Below are positions 46,223 to 57,834 of a stretch of 64,000 nt of DNA, in pieces. The notes below the pieces were generated by a model. It did not search any database and was not told the DNA's origin. It saw only the letters and a program-made list of their open reading frames with translations. The position numbers and the translations under genes are program-made. The DNA comes from Brachypodium distachyon (Eukaryota; Streptophyta; Magnoliopsida; Poales; Poaceae), in assembly GCF_000005505.3 (NCBI RefSeq), contig NC_016131.3, positions 18,249,501 to 18,313,500 of the forward strand, given 5' to 3'. Position 1 is the stretch's first letter. Each line of letters begins with the position of its first letter.

Positions 46223-48166
46223 GTCGTATCCCAAGGGCTCCTGGGATTCTTCCTTCCGGACCTTCCTTTTGAAAAGTCATGGCCACGAAGGCCTTTCTTG
46301 CAAAATTTGGAGACCGGGGGACTCCTTTTACAAGATAATGAAGCCGCAAGGGTTTTCTTGTGAATTTCGGATTGTCCGAGGGTCCCCTCGCGAATTATCG
46401 AGCCGCCAGGGGGCAGCCTGCGATTTTCTACGTCCTAGGGGGCTTTTCCGAAAAAAGGTCCCCACTCTGGGCTGCCCATTGTGCTCGAGCGCGTTCCTGG
46501 GCCGTGCCTAGCTTTGTGGGCCTCCCGGGCGTGCGGGCTGCGCCCGAACGGGCCCGGGAGGCTTCTTTTTTTTGTGTGCTCGTTATCGGTCCGAGGCCCA
46601 CGTCGCCTTTTGGCCCGCATACCGGTTCGCTGGTTTAAGTGAGGAGATCGGACGGTTAGGGGAAGGCCGAAGCCCTAGATCCAACGGCTGGGGCTTATCT
46701 TCTTCCTTTGTACGAACTAGAAAGGTGGGAGTCCTCCTTTCCTCTTTCGTAGGGGGGCATGGCTGCCAGGGGTGACGCCGGCGACCGCGGGGGCACGACT
46801 ACGATGGCGTGGACCAGTCTGGGGCGACCAAACGGCCACCTCCTGCCCCCTCCTTTGCTTCTTTTTACTTTTCCCACTTTCGTTTTTGTCTTGGCATTGG
46901 ACAGAGCTTGTCCCCAGCCGGCGACGTGTCGATTCGTGGATGGTTAGGCCCGGACGTCGAGGGGGGCCGTTGGCCTATAAAATGGAGCAGCGGGGGGCTT
47001 GAGAAGACATGCCCACTCTCGTTTCCTCCCCTTCCGGTGCTGAAGACAAGCTCGGCGGCATCCGAAGGGCGGGGCGAGATCGGTGGCAACTAGGAGCTCC
47101 ATTGGAGTGTGTAGCTAGTCCCCTCCGCTCACCCGCCGTTCGTGCTTGCTTGAGGATTGTCGAGTCGTCGTGGGGTTTGAGCTTTCGGAGGGTTGCCGGC
47201 TTCGAGAGGTGCCCGCGGTGCTTGCAATTCGAGCCGAGACAAGGAGGCGTGCGGCTTCTCCCCTGCCCTTGCCGAGGTGAGCTTTGCTCGGGCGGATCTT
47301 TTTTGGCATGCCCATTTCGTCAGGGGTGCTTTCGGCGATGTTGAACGGGGCGGTGCTGGCCACTGTCATTTCATCGAGCACCTCGCTGGTGTGGTTGGCG
47401 CGACGCAAGGGCACGCCCGGCGCGGCTGGGGGGCGCGCCGTGGACGCGCATGGGTGGTCCGGCGCCTGTGGGTTACGCGGCGCGTGCGGTTGCGCGAAAA
47501 GCCACGCGGGTCATGGCGTCTGCTCCGGCTGGGCAAAACGTGAGGACGCGTCCGCGGAGGCTGAAGGAGGCTGGGGCGCGTCGTCGGCGCGCACGCACGC
47601 GGCACGGCGTGTCATGCCAAGGTGAGGCGCGGGGGTGCCGAAGAGAGGAGCCGGTCATGCTTCGGCACGGGCCGCGGCGGGATGGAGTCATGGCGCGTCG
47701 CGGAGGGTGCCGGTCGTTTGGTCGAACACCCTGCGCGCGTCGCCTCTTGCTTTCCCTCTTCTTCCCCCCTTTTTTTTGTTGCGGGCCGGGCCTTCTTCTT
47801 CAGCCGTGCAGACCGAAGGGAGGCTATGGGCCTTGGGAGAGCACCGGGCCACCTGGGGGAGCCGGGCCTTCTTCCTCGGGTGGATTGTAGGGAGGCCATG
47901 GGCCTCGGGGGATCGTTGGGCCGCCTGGGGGAAATGGGCTTCCGCTCCCTTGTGGCGACGCGGGCCAGAGGCTAAGCGCCGGCCCCGAGCCGGCTCTTTT
48001 GTCCATGCGACCGGGCTGGCGTGCGGGGAGACAGCCGGGGGAGCCGAGCTCTGCTCCTTTTTTTCTTTTTTGCGGTTGAGTTTTTGCGTCGTAGATTTTC
48101 CCTAGTTGCTTGCTTAGGAATTTTTTGCAACTTGTACTAATATTTTGGCGCCCTCTTGTAGGTGAG

Positions 48167-50791
48167 ATGGCGGGATCCGACATGGAGCGTCGCGACGGTG
48201 CCGGCGGGGGCGTCGAGAGGGAGGCCTCCCACGGGAGCGGTGCCGAGGCACGAGCGTCGGGGGGCAAGCCATGGAGATCGAAGAAGGTCACACGCCCGGA
48301 GAGAGGACCTCGGCCTGAGCCATTTCCGGCCGTGCCGGGACGGGTTCCCGACATCCTTCCGGCATCGGTAACGACCAAGAAGGACTTGTCGGACCTTGTG
48401 GAGGCAGGCTACTTCCGCAAGGGCCTTGCCTCACTTCCTGACGAGGGTGAGCTTCGACTGGAGCCGATGAGGCGTTGAGGGCACATCGTCGTGTGCACTA
48501 GCTGGTTCCACGCTGGACTATGCTTGCCTGTACACCCGTTCTTGCTGGAGTTCCTGGATACCTATGGTATCGAGTTGGCGCAGTTGCTTCCTTCGGCGAT
48601 CCTGCGTCTGAACGTGTTCAGGTGGCTTTGTGAGACCGCCTTGAGGGAGCCTCCAACCTTGAGGTTATTCTTGTTGTTGTTCACCATCCACGTGGAGGAG
48701 CGTCACACCCCCGACGAGAGCACTTGGAGCGCTTTTGGGTCGGTCGCCGTGAGGCTCCGTCCCGGCTTCCACGACGAGTTCCCCATGATGCCGGCGAAGA
48801 GCGCGGTGCGTCTGTTCGACGGGTGGGACTCGCAGTGGTTCTTCCTCGACGTTTCGGAGACGAGCTTGCGTCACTCCGGTAGGCTCCCTCGACACTTTGG
48901 GCTTGGGGGGCTTCGGGATGTCGTCCGTCCCATGGGCACGTCCTTGGTCGAGGAGTGGGAGGTTGCCGGGATCAAGTCGGCTCGTTCGGAGCATAGCTTC
49001 CGCGACCTTCTCGAGGAGATGATGATGGCGGGCCGCTTCATGATGAGGGCGCGACCATAGGCGGAGTTGGGGATCCCCTTGGCTTTTCGTCACCCCCTCC
49101 GTGCGGCCAAGCGTGAGTTTCGTGATAGTTGAGTCGTTGCTTCAAGTATTTTTGCTTGCTTGACACTAACCCTGGTTAGTGTTTGTGCTTGTTTTTCAGT
49201 GGCCTTCTCCCGAGAGAAGGCGGACGAGTGGGCTTCCCAGATGGTTGGGCCGTACAACTCGGTGGAGCATCGGGCCTACGTCGATACCATCTACGAGGGA
49301 GGATGCCACAACGTCGTGGTGGCGTGCTTCGACGACTCGGCACCGATGCGCCCGGATCCCAAGTTCAGGAAGCTCATCAAGGCCGGCGAGCGGTACTCTC
49401 GTCTTGCGACTCCATCGATGATCGCCGTTGGTTCTCACCTTAGAGATACTTGTGGGAAGGTGAAGCCTCAGGTTGTGCTTGGGTTGGGTGTGCCGGTGGC
49501 CCCAATGCCCAAGATCCCTCGTCCTTTGAGTTCACGCAAGAGGAAGGCTCCTTCTCCTGACCTAGCCAACGTGGCTGAGTCGAGGTCTCCCTTGAGAGAG
49601 TCCATGGACATGCACCTAGCCGGGAAGATCGACATTGAGTAGATCCTGCCTCCGTCGCCTCACGAGCGTGCGGTTTTCTCCCAGAGGACCGGGCTTCAGC
49701 TTGTGGTGGATGCCTCCTCGGAAGCCAGCGGCGCGGGTGTTCCGGTGTTCTCTTTAGCTCGTGGGCCTGTCGAGGAGGAGCTTCCTGCCACCGGTGAGTG
49801 CGTGCGTGTTGAGCGTTATAATTCCCTTTTGGGAATGTTCTCATGGGGCTGTCTTGTCTTGTTTTAAGTACGGGGCCTGCGGCGCCTGATGCTCCCGAGG
49901 CCGAGCTCCCGATTTCGGAGGAGGGAGAGGTGCTTCCGAGGACCGAGGGAGGAGTGAGAGACCCACTCGAGGCGTTGGAGCTTGTGAGTCCGCTTTCCTC
50001 GTCTCCCTTCTTGCTAGGTCCATTTGGCCGGTCAGCGCTCATGATTTTTCTTCCTTTGCCAGGTGAGAGGCTTGGTCGAGGCCGTGGGCACTCTTCCCGC
50101 TCTCAAGGCTCAGGTTGGGGTGCTTTCGGCGGCCTTGGAGGCCGAGACCTCGAAGGCTACCCTTGTCCTGAGTGAGTTGGCTTCAGAGAAGGCGCGGTGG
50201 GAGGCCGTCAAGACTGAGCTTTCTCGGGTGTCGGCGGAGCTTGTGGCCATGGAGGCGAGGGCTTACCTTGCCGAGGAGGGCCAGAAGGATGCGATCGCGA
50301 AGACCCGTCATGCCGAGGAGGACTTGGTGGTGGCCAGCCTAAACGTGGAGCATGCTCGAGCGGAAATTGCCTCCCTCAAGGCGGAGTCGGAGGACGCCGG
50401 GTTCGGACCGGTGTTCGCCCCTCGTGCTCGCGCCCCCCTGCTTGCCCAGGCATCGGAGATTCGAGAGATGATACTCTGTTTGAAGGGCTCCCCTCAGCCG
50501 GATCTTCCCCCGTGTCGCATGACGGATGAGGCGAGTAGGGTGCTCACTTCATAGGTGGAGCTCCTTGAGCCCGCCGTGAAGAGGTGCCTTCTGAGTACGG
50601 GTGCTCGACTTAATTCGTCGGCAGTCGCGGCGGTCCTGGACGGCGGTGCCGGGATGAGTGGACTTGAGGGTGAGATGACTCACGGGGCGAAGAAGTTTCT
50701 GGCGGACCAGGGAGCTCCTCTTCGTGCTCTGGCTCGACGCTTCGTGCGTTCCCTTGAGCCCGGTCTTAAGGAGAGCGATGGTGGGGCTTGA
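48167..50791 (+). pseudogene. Antisense gene of the gypsy element: transposase_28-like domain plus coiled coil
   Basis: This gene runs opposite to pol between integrase and the 3' LTR. Exon A starts MAGSDMERRDGAGGGVERE (48167) and stays in one frame to 49060, broken by a single TGA at 48476. It contains CLPVHPFLLEFLDTYGIELA, LPSAILRLNVFRWLCETALR and DSQWFFLDV, as in the 'putative gypsy type transposon' domain. Exon B is about 49197-49642 (REKADEWASQMVGPYN and a basic SSRKRKAPSPD). Exon C lies near 49867-49980. Exon D (50063-50554, continuing after a stop to 50791) is an Ala/Glu-rich coiled coil (LAEEGQKDAIAKTRHAEEDL). Exon junctions are estimated. Such antisense frames are known in Tat elements; the function is unknown. 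Two stops suggest decay. Confidence 0.7.
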
Positions 50792-50942
50792 GTCTTGTTG
50801 CCTTTCGAAGTGACAAGGTACCCCAGCTGCTTAGTTATGCGATGTTGGATATCCACTTATGTCATGGCCTCATGACTTGCATGTTCTAGGCTTAGACATA
50901 GAGGTTGTAAGGCAGCTTTTTTGATGTGTTTCATGCTTTGCT

Positions 50943-51047
50943 ATGTAGTCAACATTGTCGGAAATGTCAACTTAGCTCGGCATGTATTTTCTTATGTTTT
51001 CACCATGTAGTCAACATTATCGGAAATGTTAACTTGGCTCAACATGT
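50943..51047. repeat. Two direct repeats of about 43 bp, 62 bp apart
   Basis: ATGTAGTCAACATTGTCGG and ATGTAGTCAACATTATCGG begin near-identical copies at 50943 and 51005, just downstream of the antisense gene. Confidence 0.8.
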
Positions 51048-51888
51048 GTCCTTTGGAGTACTATATTTCCTTCTTGCAAAGTACTATATTTCCTCAGTTT
51101 ATACAGCTCGCGATCGTTCGCTATGATCACACTTTTGCGTAATCAATTGCTGTCGCCGTTGGGATACGACTTGTCTTCGGTGCCTTAGGCCATGGTTACG
51201 AGCCATGGATCCTAGTACCCTTGTGGGGGTCGCTATCGATATGCCGGTAGTGATCCGGACGTTTCGACCTGCCGTTCGGGGAAATTCATGCGGAACTTCC
51301 CCTCTTCGCACTTCAGGAAGCTATGCTTTCCCACGATTATTATGGAGCCTTAACTATGTTACTATCATGCAGGCCCGTGGGAAGTAAGCTCAGGCATAAC
51401 TCGCTTATTTGCGGTTCTCCTTAAATGCGTTTTAAGGAGCTTCCGGCCCTCGGGGGACTTGGTTCTACTTGACGGATGGCCTCGAGGCACGCTAGGATCC
51501 ACCAAGGAACGGGTCGCTGGTGGCGACTTATGTCCGAAGACATTTTTAGGTGATGCCTGAGCCAACGTAGGCCTTTCGGCGTCCCTCGGTGAGCGGCACT
51601 AGGGCAGCGACTCGGTTTCGGGGATCGTTCCTTCGTGACATTGCTCGACGGGGTTCCCTTTACGATGGTGGGTCATCTGAGTGTCTCGTGTCACTCTTTA
51701 TAAAGGACTCGTTTTTATTAATCCCTCGCTTGCTTGTCTTAAGGTATGGTTCGATGGGCACTTACGAGCCTTATGTAAACGTGGCCTCGTTGGCGCTTAC
51801 GATCCCCCGAAGAATCGTAGGGAAGTGGCCGGTTGGGTGCTGATAGTCTTCTTTCGGGAGCGGCGTGGGTCGTCCTTGAGGTTCCTCC

Positions 51889-53168
51889 TTAGGCACAGAA
51901 ACGCCGGAGTTTGTCGCTACTCCAGGCATGGACGAGGTTTTTGCCTTCCATGTTCTCGAGGTGGTATGCACCATTGCCCAACACCGCGGCGATGCGGTAT
52001 GGTCCTTCCCATTTAGGGTCGAGCTTGCGCTGGAGTTTTGGGTCGACGTTCTTTTTCGGCACGAGGTCTCCTTGGGAGAAAGCTCGTTCCCGCACCCTCG
52101 TGTTGTAGAAGCGTGCGACGCTCTGCTCGTAGATGGCGTGCCTCATGAGGGCTTTGTCACGAGCTTCTTCCACAAGATCGACGACCGTCTTGTGATGCTC
52201 TTCATTTTTTATGAAGGCGAGTGGAGTAGCTTCTTGGAGTCTTTCGACCCGAGGTGAGCGGAATTCTACCTCGGCAGGAAGAATTGCTTCGGCGCCATAC
52301 ACCAAAGAGAATGGTGTTCGGCCCGTGGAACGGCTTATGGAGGTGCGTATGCCCCAAACCACACTGGCGAGTTCGTCCCCCCATGCTCCTCTTGCCTTGC
52401 TGGCCGCGTGTTCAACCCTTTGGCGAAGTCCTTGGAGGATTAGTCCATTAGCTCTTTCGCATGCGCCGTTGCTCTTGGGTAGGCCACTGATGCGAGGTGC
52501 AGCTTGATCTCGAGGCATTCGCAGAATTTAATGAATTCCGCACAGTCGAACTGTTTGCCGTTGTCCACGGTTAGCTCTCGTGGGACACCATATCGACATA
52601 TGATGTTTTCCCAGAAAAAATTCTGGATGGCCTGTGACGTGATCTTGCCGAGTGGCGCAGCTTCTATCCATTTGGAGAAGTAATCAATCGTCACTACGAG
52701 GTATTTGCAGCCCCCGATGCATGCGGGGAAAGGCCCGAGAAGGTCCATTCCCCAGCGTGCAAATGGTCAAGTTATTGGGATATTCTTCAGGGTCGTCACC
52801 GGTGCGTGGATTGACTTAGCCATTTTTTGGCAAGCTTTGCATCTTCGCAATATTGTGATTGCGTCTTGCACCATGGTGGGCCAATAGAATTCGTGTCGTA
52901 AAGCCTTCGCCACGGTGGCTCTTGGCGCAAGATGATGGCCGCACACTCCGGAGTGGATCTCCTGGAGGAGCTCAGCCCCCTTGTCAGGGGTTATGCACTT
53001 GAGTAGCGCGGCCGCACCCTTCTTGTAAAGGATGCCGTCGAGGAGGACGTACATCTTTGCTTTTGCAAGCAAAGTTTTAGCGCTTGGGCCTTCCACCTCC
53101 TCATCCACCTCTCCTTTGAAGGCGCGGATGATTGGCGTCATCCAAGAGGGTGGATTATTGATGACCAT
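51889..53168 (-). pseudogene. Gypsy integrase
   Basis: The zinc-binding start is ELLQEIHSGVCGHHLAP with CKACQK. The catalytic core is WGMDLLGPFPACIGGCKYL and VPRELTVDNGKQFD, then the third acidic region SNGACERANG, and the C-terminal part LVYGAEAILPAEVEF and KWEGPYRIAAVLGNGAYHLE. A TGA replaces the usual Trp after NIPIT at about 52765, and a frameshift lies near 52,440-52,520. It is therefore inactive. Confidence 0.88.
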
Positions 53169-53299
53169 GCTGGTCTTCGAAGTTTCATCAGGGGCATCGG
53201 CTTCTTTTCTTTTGGATGGGCACGGATCACCTCGAAGAAGGCACCGGGTGGTAGAGGTTCCTTGGAACCGGCCGTTCGGGCCAATCTATCGGCGAGGTG

Positions 53300-53713
53300 A
53301 TTTTCTCCTCGTGGGATGAGTCGCGCCTCCATGCCCAGGAAGTACCGCTCCATCTTGCAAACTTCTTCAATATACTTCTTCATCCTTTCATCAAGGCATT
53401 GATATGACTTTTCCATTTGGTTTATCACCAGCTGGGAGTCACCTTGGATGAGAAGGCGCCGAACATCCATGGCCTTAGCCAACCGGAGTCCGAGAAGGAG
53501 TGCTTCGTACTCCGCCATGTTGTTGGTTGCGTTGAAGTCGAGGTGGGCGGCGTACTCCAAGATCTTCCCTTCGGGGCTGACGAGTACGACTCCAGCCCCA
53601 GCACCGTTGAGGCGATTGGAGCCGTCGAACCTCATTATCCAATGTGGTTCGGGGGGCCCGTCCTTGGGCGACGTCTCTTCGGGCGGGGCTAGCGGCGCAT
53701 GCCACTCGGCCAC
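53300..53713 (-). pseudogene. Second (archaeal-type) RNase H of the gypsy element
   Basis: WIMRFDGSNRLNGAGAGVVL, then NNMAEYEALLLGLRLAKAMD, LIQGDSQLVINQMEK and RGENHLADRLA give the D-E-D-D type acidic residues of an RVT_3 RNase H. This extra domain between pol RNase H and integrase is typical of Tat elements. The domain itself is open; the surrounding polyprotein is broken. Confidence 0.88.
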
Positions 53714-53728
53714 GAAGTCGGTGAGGAC

Positions 53729-54225
53729 CTAGGATTTTATGGCCGTTCTTGCGGTGAGCTCCAGCGAGAAGGGAGCTAGTTCCGTTGCCCGTTTGGCGAT
53801 TCTCCCGGTGGTCTCCTTGTTGCCGAAGACTTTTTTGAGTGGGAACGTCATCGGTACCATGATGGTGTGATCCATGAAGTAGTGACGGAGCTTTCGAGAG
53901 GCCATGAGGAGGGCGTACGCGATTTTTTCGATCTGGGTGTATCGACCCTTCGCTCCTTCCAAAGCCTCGCTCACGTAATACACCGGGCGTTGCGACCGAT
54001 CTTCTTCCTTCACGAGGGCTGCACTTACGGTGACTGGAGTCGCGGCGAGGTACAGGAGAAAAGGTTCTGCTTGCTTCGGGCTCGTGAGGAGTGGAGGAGT
54101 CGACAAATAGGTTTTGAGTTCCTCGAAGGCCCTTTGAGCTTCGTCGGTCCACTCAAAGTTGTTGAGGCCCTTCAGGACTTTGAAAAAAGGAAGACCCTTC
54201 TCGGCTGATCGGGCGACGAATCATC
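53729..54225 (-). pseudogene. Gypsy RNase H linked to reverse transcriptase
   Basis: Encodes STPPLLTSPKQAEPFLLYLA, RPVYYVSEALEGAKGRYTQI and EKIAYALLMASRKLRHYF, the Ty3-type RNase H. A frameshift and a stop separate it from the reverse transcriptase at about 54,200-54,240. Confidence 0.88.
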
Positions 54226-55230
54226 CTAATCCACCATCCTCCCTGCTAGGCGTTGCACAAGTTTGACGGAGCGAGGAGGCTCCATCTCTAGGATGGCCCG
54301 GATTTTTTCCGGGTTGGCCTCGATCCCCCTTTGGGAGACGAGGAAACCTAAGAGTTTTCCTCCTCGAACTCCGAACGCGCACTTCTCGGGATTGAGCTTC
54401 ACGCCATATTTGAGGAGGTTGTTGAAGGTTTCTTGCAAGTCTTCGGGATGGGTATTCGCCACTTGACTTTTGATGACGGCGTCATCAACGTAGACTTCGG
54501 CGTTTCTTCCCAATTGCTCTTTGAGGATGAGGCTGACGAGGCGTTGGAAGGTCGCACCGGCGTTCCTCAAACCAAAGGGCATTCTGCGATAGCAGAAGGT
54601 GCCAATGGGAGTGATGAAGCTGGTCTTATCCTTGTCTACCTTGGCCATGTGGACTTGGTGATACCCTGAATAGGCGTCCAAGAAGCTCAACCTCTCGCAT
54701 CTCGCTGTGGAGTCGACTAGCCGGTCGATCCGCGGGAGAGGGTAGTCGTCCTTGGGACACGCCTTGTTCAGGTCGGTGAAGTCGACACACATCCGCCACT
54801 TGCCGTTGGCTTTCTTCACCAAGACCGGATTGGCCAACCACTCGGGGTGCCAAACTTCTCGGATGAGTCCGGCCTCGGCGAGCTTCGCAATTTCTTGCTT
54901 GATGACCTCGCTTCGCTCCGTGGAGAGTTTCCGGAGTTTTTGCTTCACGGGCGCCTTGTCGGGCCTTACAACGAGTCGGTGCTCCATGTCGTCCCGTGAG
55001 ACTCCTCCCATGTTGGAGGGAGACCAAGTGAAAAGGTCGGAGTTCTCCCGGAGTAGGTTGATGAGCTTCTTCTCGAGTTCGGTCGAGAGGTCGGCCCCGA
55101 TCTTCACGATGCGCGTGGCGTCATTGTCGGAGACGCGTATCTCCTTAAGCTCTCCCTCAGGAAGGGGCTTAGGGATGTAGCGCCCGAGAGCATGTGGACA
55201 CTTTTGGATGCTTCTCCCTTCTCGGCGCAC
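54226..55230 (-). pseudogene. Gypsy reverse transcriptase
   Basis: Ty3-type fingers and palm: AGLIREVWHPEWLANPVLVK, WRMCVDFTDLNKACPKDDYP, RLSFLDAYSGYHQVHM, CYRRMPFGLRNAGATFQRL, and the catalytic YVDD as EVYVDDAVIKSQ. The frame ends early (RMVD, stop) where the family continues into the thumb. Confidence 0.92.
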
Positions 55231-56968
55231 TTAATCTCGTGGCGATATAGCGTCTTCCTATCGGAGGATTGCTCACCACGGACCGTGATCACACCTTTTG
55301 GGCCCGGGATCTTCATGCATAGGAAGTTGTGGTGGACGGCAGCGCAGAGGCGGTTCAAGGTCGTGCTGCCAAGGATGGCCTTGAAGGAGGCCTCCATGTC
55401 CACCACGTCGAAGCGCACGAGCTCGATCCGATGATTAGTGGCATCTCCGAAGGTCGTGAGGAGCTCAATTTGGCCGATTGGCTGAATGGACTTGCCTGGG
55501 ACGAAGCCGGTTAGGGGGTAAAGCGATGGTTGCAAGGAACCGTTCTTGTATCCTCCCTGTGGCTCCATCAGCTTTTTTAGCGTGCTCAGGTACAAGATGT
55601 CGGCGGAGCTTCTGCCATCCACAAATATTTTCTTGAGCTCGCAATTTGAAACGATGGCCATCACGAAGAGGGCGTCGTCGCGTGGGAAGTGTATCCCCTT
55701 AGCATCTTCTTCGGTGAAGGAAATGGGTACACTCACCCACTTGGGTGGTGGTGTTGGGGTGAAGGTTCCAATGACGTTGACTTCGCGCGCATACTCCTTG
55801 CGTTGCCTCTTTGACCCTCGGCCTGTGGCGGAGCCCCCGAGTATCACCCCGACATGGTGAGCGGGTTCTTGAAATGGGAGGTTCTCTTCCTTGGGCGCAG
55901 GGTCGGCAAGGATGACGTTGGCGGGGCGCGGGGCCTCGGGCGCCTTCTCGTCTCTGCGTCGGGCCTGCATTCGTGCTTGGAACTCTTCACGAGCTGCGAT
56001 GAGGGTATTGCACTCTTCGGTGCTGTGGCTCGCCGAGTTGTGGATGAGCCATCTTCTGGCGCCTCCCTCGGCAGGGCGAGGAGGCTTCTTGGGCTGCCAA
56101 GTCTTCTGGGACGAGTTTTGCCCTTCGACGGCGAAGATCTTTCGAGCCTGATCGCCGGGCGCCTTCTTCCCCCGCCTCCTCTTCCTCTTGGAAGATGGTG
56201 CGGATGCTTCGGGCTGATCTGATGAGGGAGTCCCTTCAGGCGGGCCGTGTGGCGTGTCCTTCTTGGCGATGTCTCCGCCACTTGCTCGTTTCCGTGCACG
56301 CTGGGATCTCGTTCTCCGCGGGGCACACCTTGAGGCGGAGCTTGGTTGCCACCTTGTTCGGCCCCGCCGGGGGGAGCAAGGGGCGCTTGCGGGGCGCTCG
56401 CAAAGCGAGGTTGGTTTGAGGTGTGTGCAACTTGGAGAGCACCATGCGGTGGAAGTCCCCAATATGGGTGGTACCAAGGAGCTCCATGGGCGATCGTGAC
56501 GAGCGCTAATGGAGGTAGTCCCGGATTGGAGGGGTCGTAAGCCGGGACTCCTTGGTTTTCTGACGCGGATCCTCCTGACGCCACATTGTTTCCCCTTGTA
56601 GGCTCCGTGGGCAGGGTTACTACCGGTTGCAGGGGAGGTGGCGCTAAGCCCATCGAACGAGGCATACCGAGTTCCGCGTCCCTTGCGGGGGCGGTAACCG
56701 CAGGTAGCTCGCCGATCCTTGCCACCACGTCGGTGAGGATCGAAGGACTGCCTACGACGGTTCCGTGTGCTTCGGCTCCTTCGGGGACGACTGGGAGCGG
56801 GGGTGCGTCCACGACTTCCGTCGTAGCGCCCATGCTTGCGGCGACGTTAGGATTGGTAAGAATTTCTCCTTCCTCGGGAGCCCCCGAAGCGTTTGCTTTC
56901 TTCGTTTGTAACCGTGTAGATTTCGCGGCAAGTTGGGCACCTGATGAAGTAGGCTTCGTCGGTGCCAT
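55104..56968 (-). pseudogene. Gypsy gag-protease, capsid region deleted
   Basis: Gag starts MAPTKPTSSGAQLAAKSTRL at 56968 and runs through a Pro/Ala-rich N-terminus. The expected central retrotransposon gag (capsid) domain is absent, and the frame shifts near 56,200-56,250. The second frame carries a basic linker, a degenerate zinc-knuckle (WLIHNSASHSTEEC, first Cys replaced) and an aspartic protease region. The protease motif reads VDGRSSADIL where Tat elements have VDGGSSADIL. Later motifs include AILGSTTLNRLCAA. It is incapable of making normal capsid. Confidence 0.75.
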
Positions 56969-56992
56969 CAAATCTTCAATTGCGGCGAGGGT

Positions 56993-57010
56993 TCCCCACG
57001 GTCGGCGCCA
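56993..57010 (-). other. Primer-binding site of the gypsy element
   Basis: On minus, TGGCGCCGACCGTGGGGA follows the 5' LTR end after a 4-base spacer (ACAG). TGGCGCC-type sites are usual in plant gypsy elements. Confidence 0.8.
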
Positions 57011-57014
57011 CTGT

Positions 57015-57759
57015 TGTTGTTCTAGAAAACAACAGGAGTACGGGGTGCCAATGCTCGATGGCACAAATGCGAGAATAATATGTAGGGGGTGTACGTCGGC
57101 CTTATAGCGAAGGTCGCCGTACACTTGGGACAAGTTGACACGTCGATATTTTTTGAATAGGTTCGGTCGACCCTGCGGGTACGACCTAGTCCTATGTTAG
57201 GAGAGACTTCGAGGGGGTCGTATGTAGGTCGAACTTGTCTTCCCAAGTAGCGAGGTTTAGATACCCTCGAGACTCTAACCCGATCCCTCTACTTCGAGTC
57301 AGGGTCGTACTAGACGGCCCGGAACCTTGAAACTAGGCTTCCCAAGTCGCGTCCCCGAGATCGAGTCGAGACTAGGCTCGACCCAAGCACTCGAGAGCGG
57401 GCTGCTTAGGTTTCTCTAGCCCTCTTCCCTTTGATCTTATTCCAATTTAGAGTGAATGATACATGCCCCCATGGGGGGAATTTATAGCCTAGTGGTTCAT
57501 GATAAAAGATCATGGCTACCCTTGAGGGAGAGGAAAAGTGAGGGTAAGGTGGTAAATTCGTCCTTAGAGTTTTCTTGGCCTTTACTCTAACTCTTTTGAC
57601 CATGGCATGAAAAGCTTGACCCTTTGACTCATTTGCCGGTGCTTAGTTGGCATGGCTATGCCTTGTTGGCGGTTTGACCGGTCTTCGGAATTTGTTGACT
57701 TGGTCGCTGCCACGTAGGATTGCGGCCGGCCCATGTAAGGATTTTATTATATTACAACA
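57015..57759 (-). repeat. 5' LTR of the gypsy element (745 bp)
   Basis: Same termini as the 3' LTR. It is about 70 bases shorter owing to one internal deletion near 57,220. Confidence 0.9.
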
Positions 57760-57834
57760 CATCTATACACTAAGTCATGTCTAGATACATCCAAAATTTA
57801 ACAAACTTGATACATCTTTTGTTGGACGGAGTGA

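Larger units (their letters stand above)
45121..57759 (-). mobile_element. Ty3/gypsy LTR retrotransposon, Tat-type, about 12.6 kb, minus strand
   Basis: LTRs lie at 45124-45939 (3') and 57015-57759 (5'), start TGTTGTAATATAATAAAATC and end CTAGAACAACA on the minus strand. The flanks carry CATCT at 45116-45120 and 57760-57764, a 5-bp target duplication; three extra T's separate the left copy from the LTR. Gene order on minus is gag, protease, reverse transcriptase, RNase H, second RNase H, integrase, followed by a long 3' region carrying a plus-strand (antisense) gene. The second RNase H and the antisense gene identify the Tat lineage. Stops and frameshifts in every coding block make it non-functional. 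Confidence 0.92.
45069..57834. mobile_element. Stowaway MITE split by the gypsy insertion
   Basis: The left half is 45069-45120, ending GAATGCATCT; the right half starts CATCTATACACTAAGTCATG at 57760 and ends near GTTGGACGGAGTG at about 57834. Joined at the shared CATCT they form one element of the 123-bp subfamily. The MITE therefore predates the gypsy insertion. Confidence 0.88.

Noticed and set aside
47009..48105. Multiple long frames on both strands in the gypsy 3' region before the antisense gene
   Set aside because: High GC keeps all frames open. No domain is seen; probably untranslated leader of the antisense transcript.
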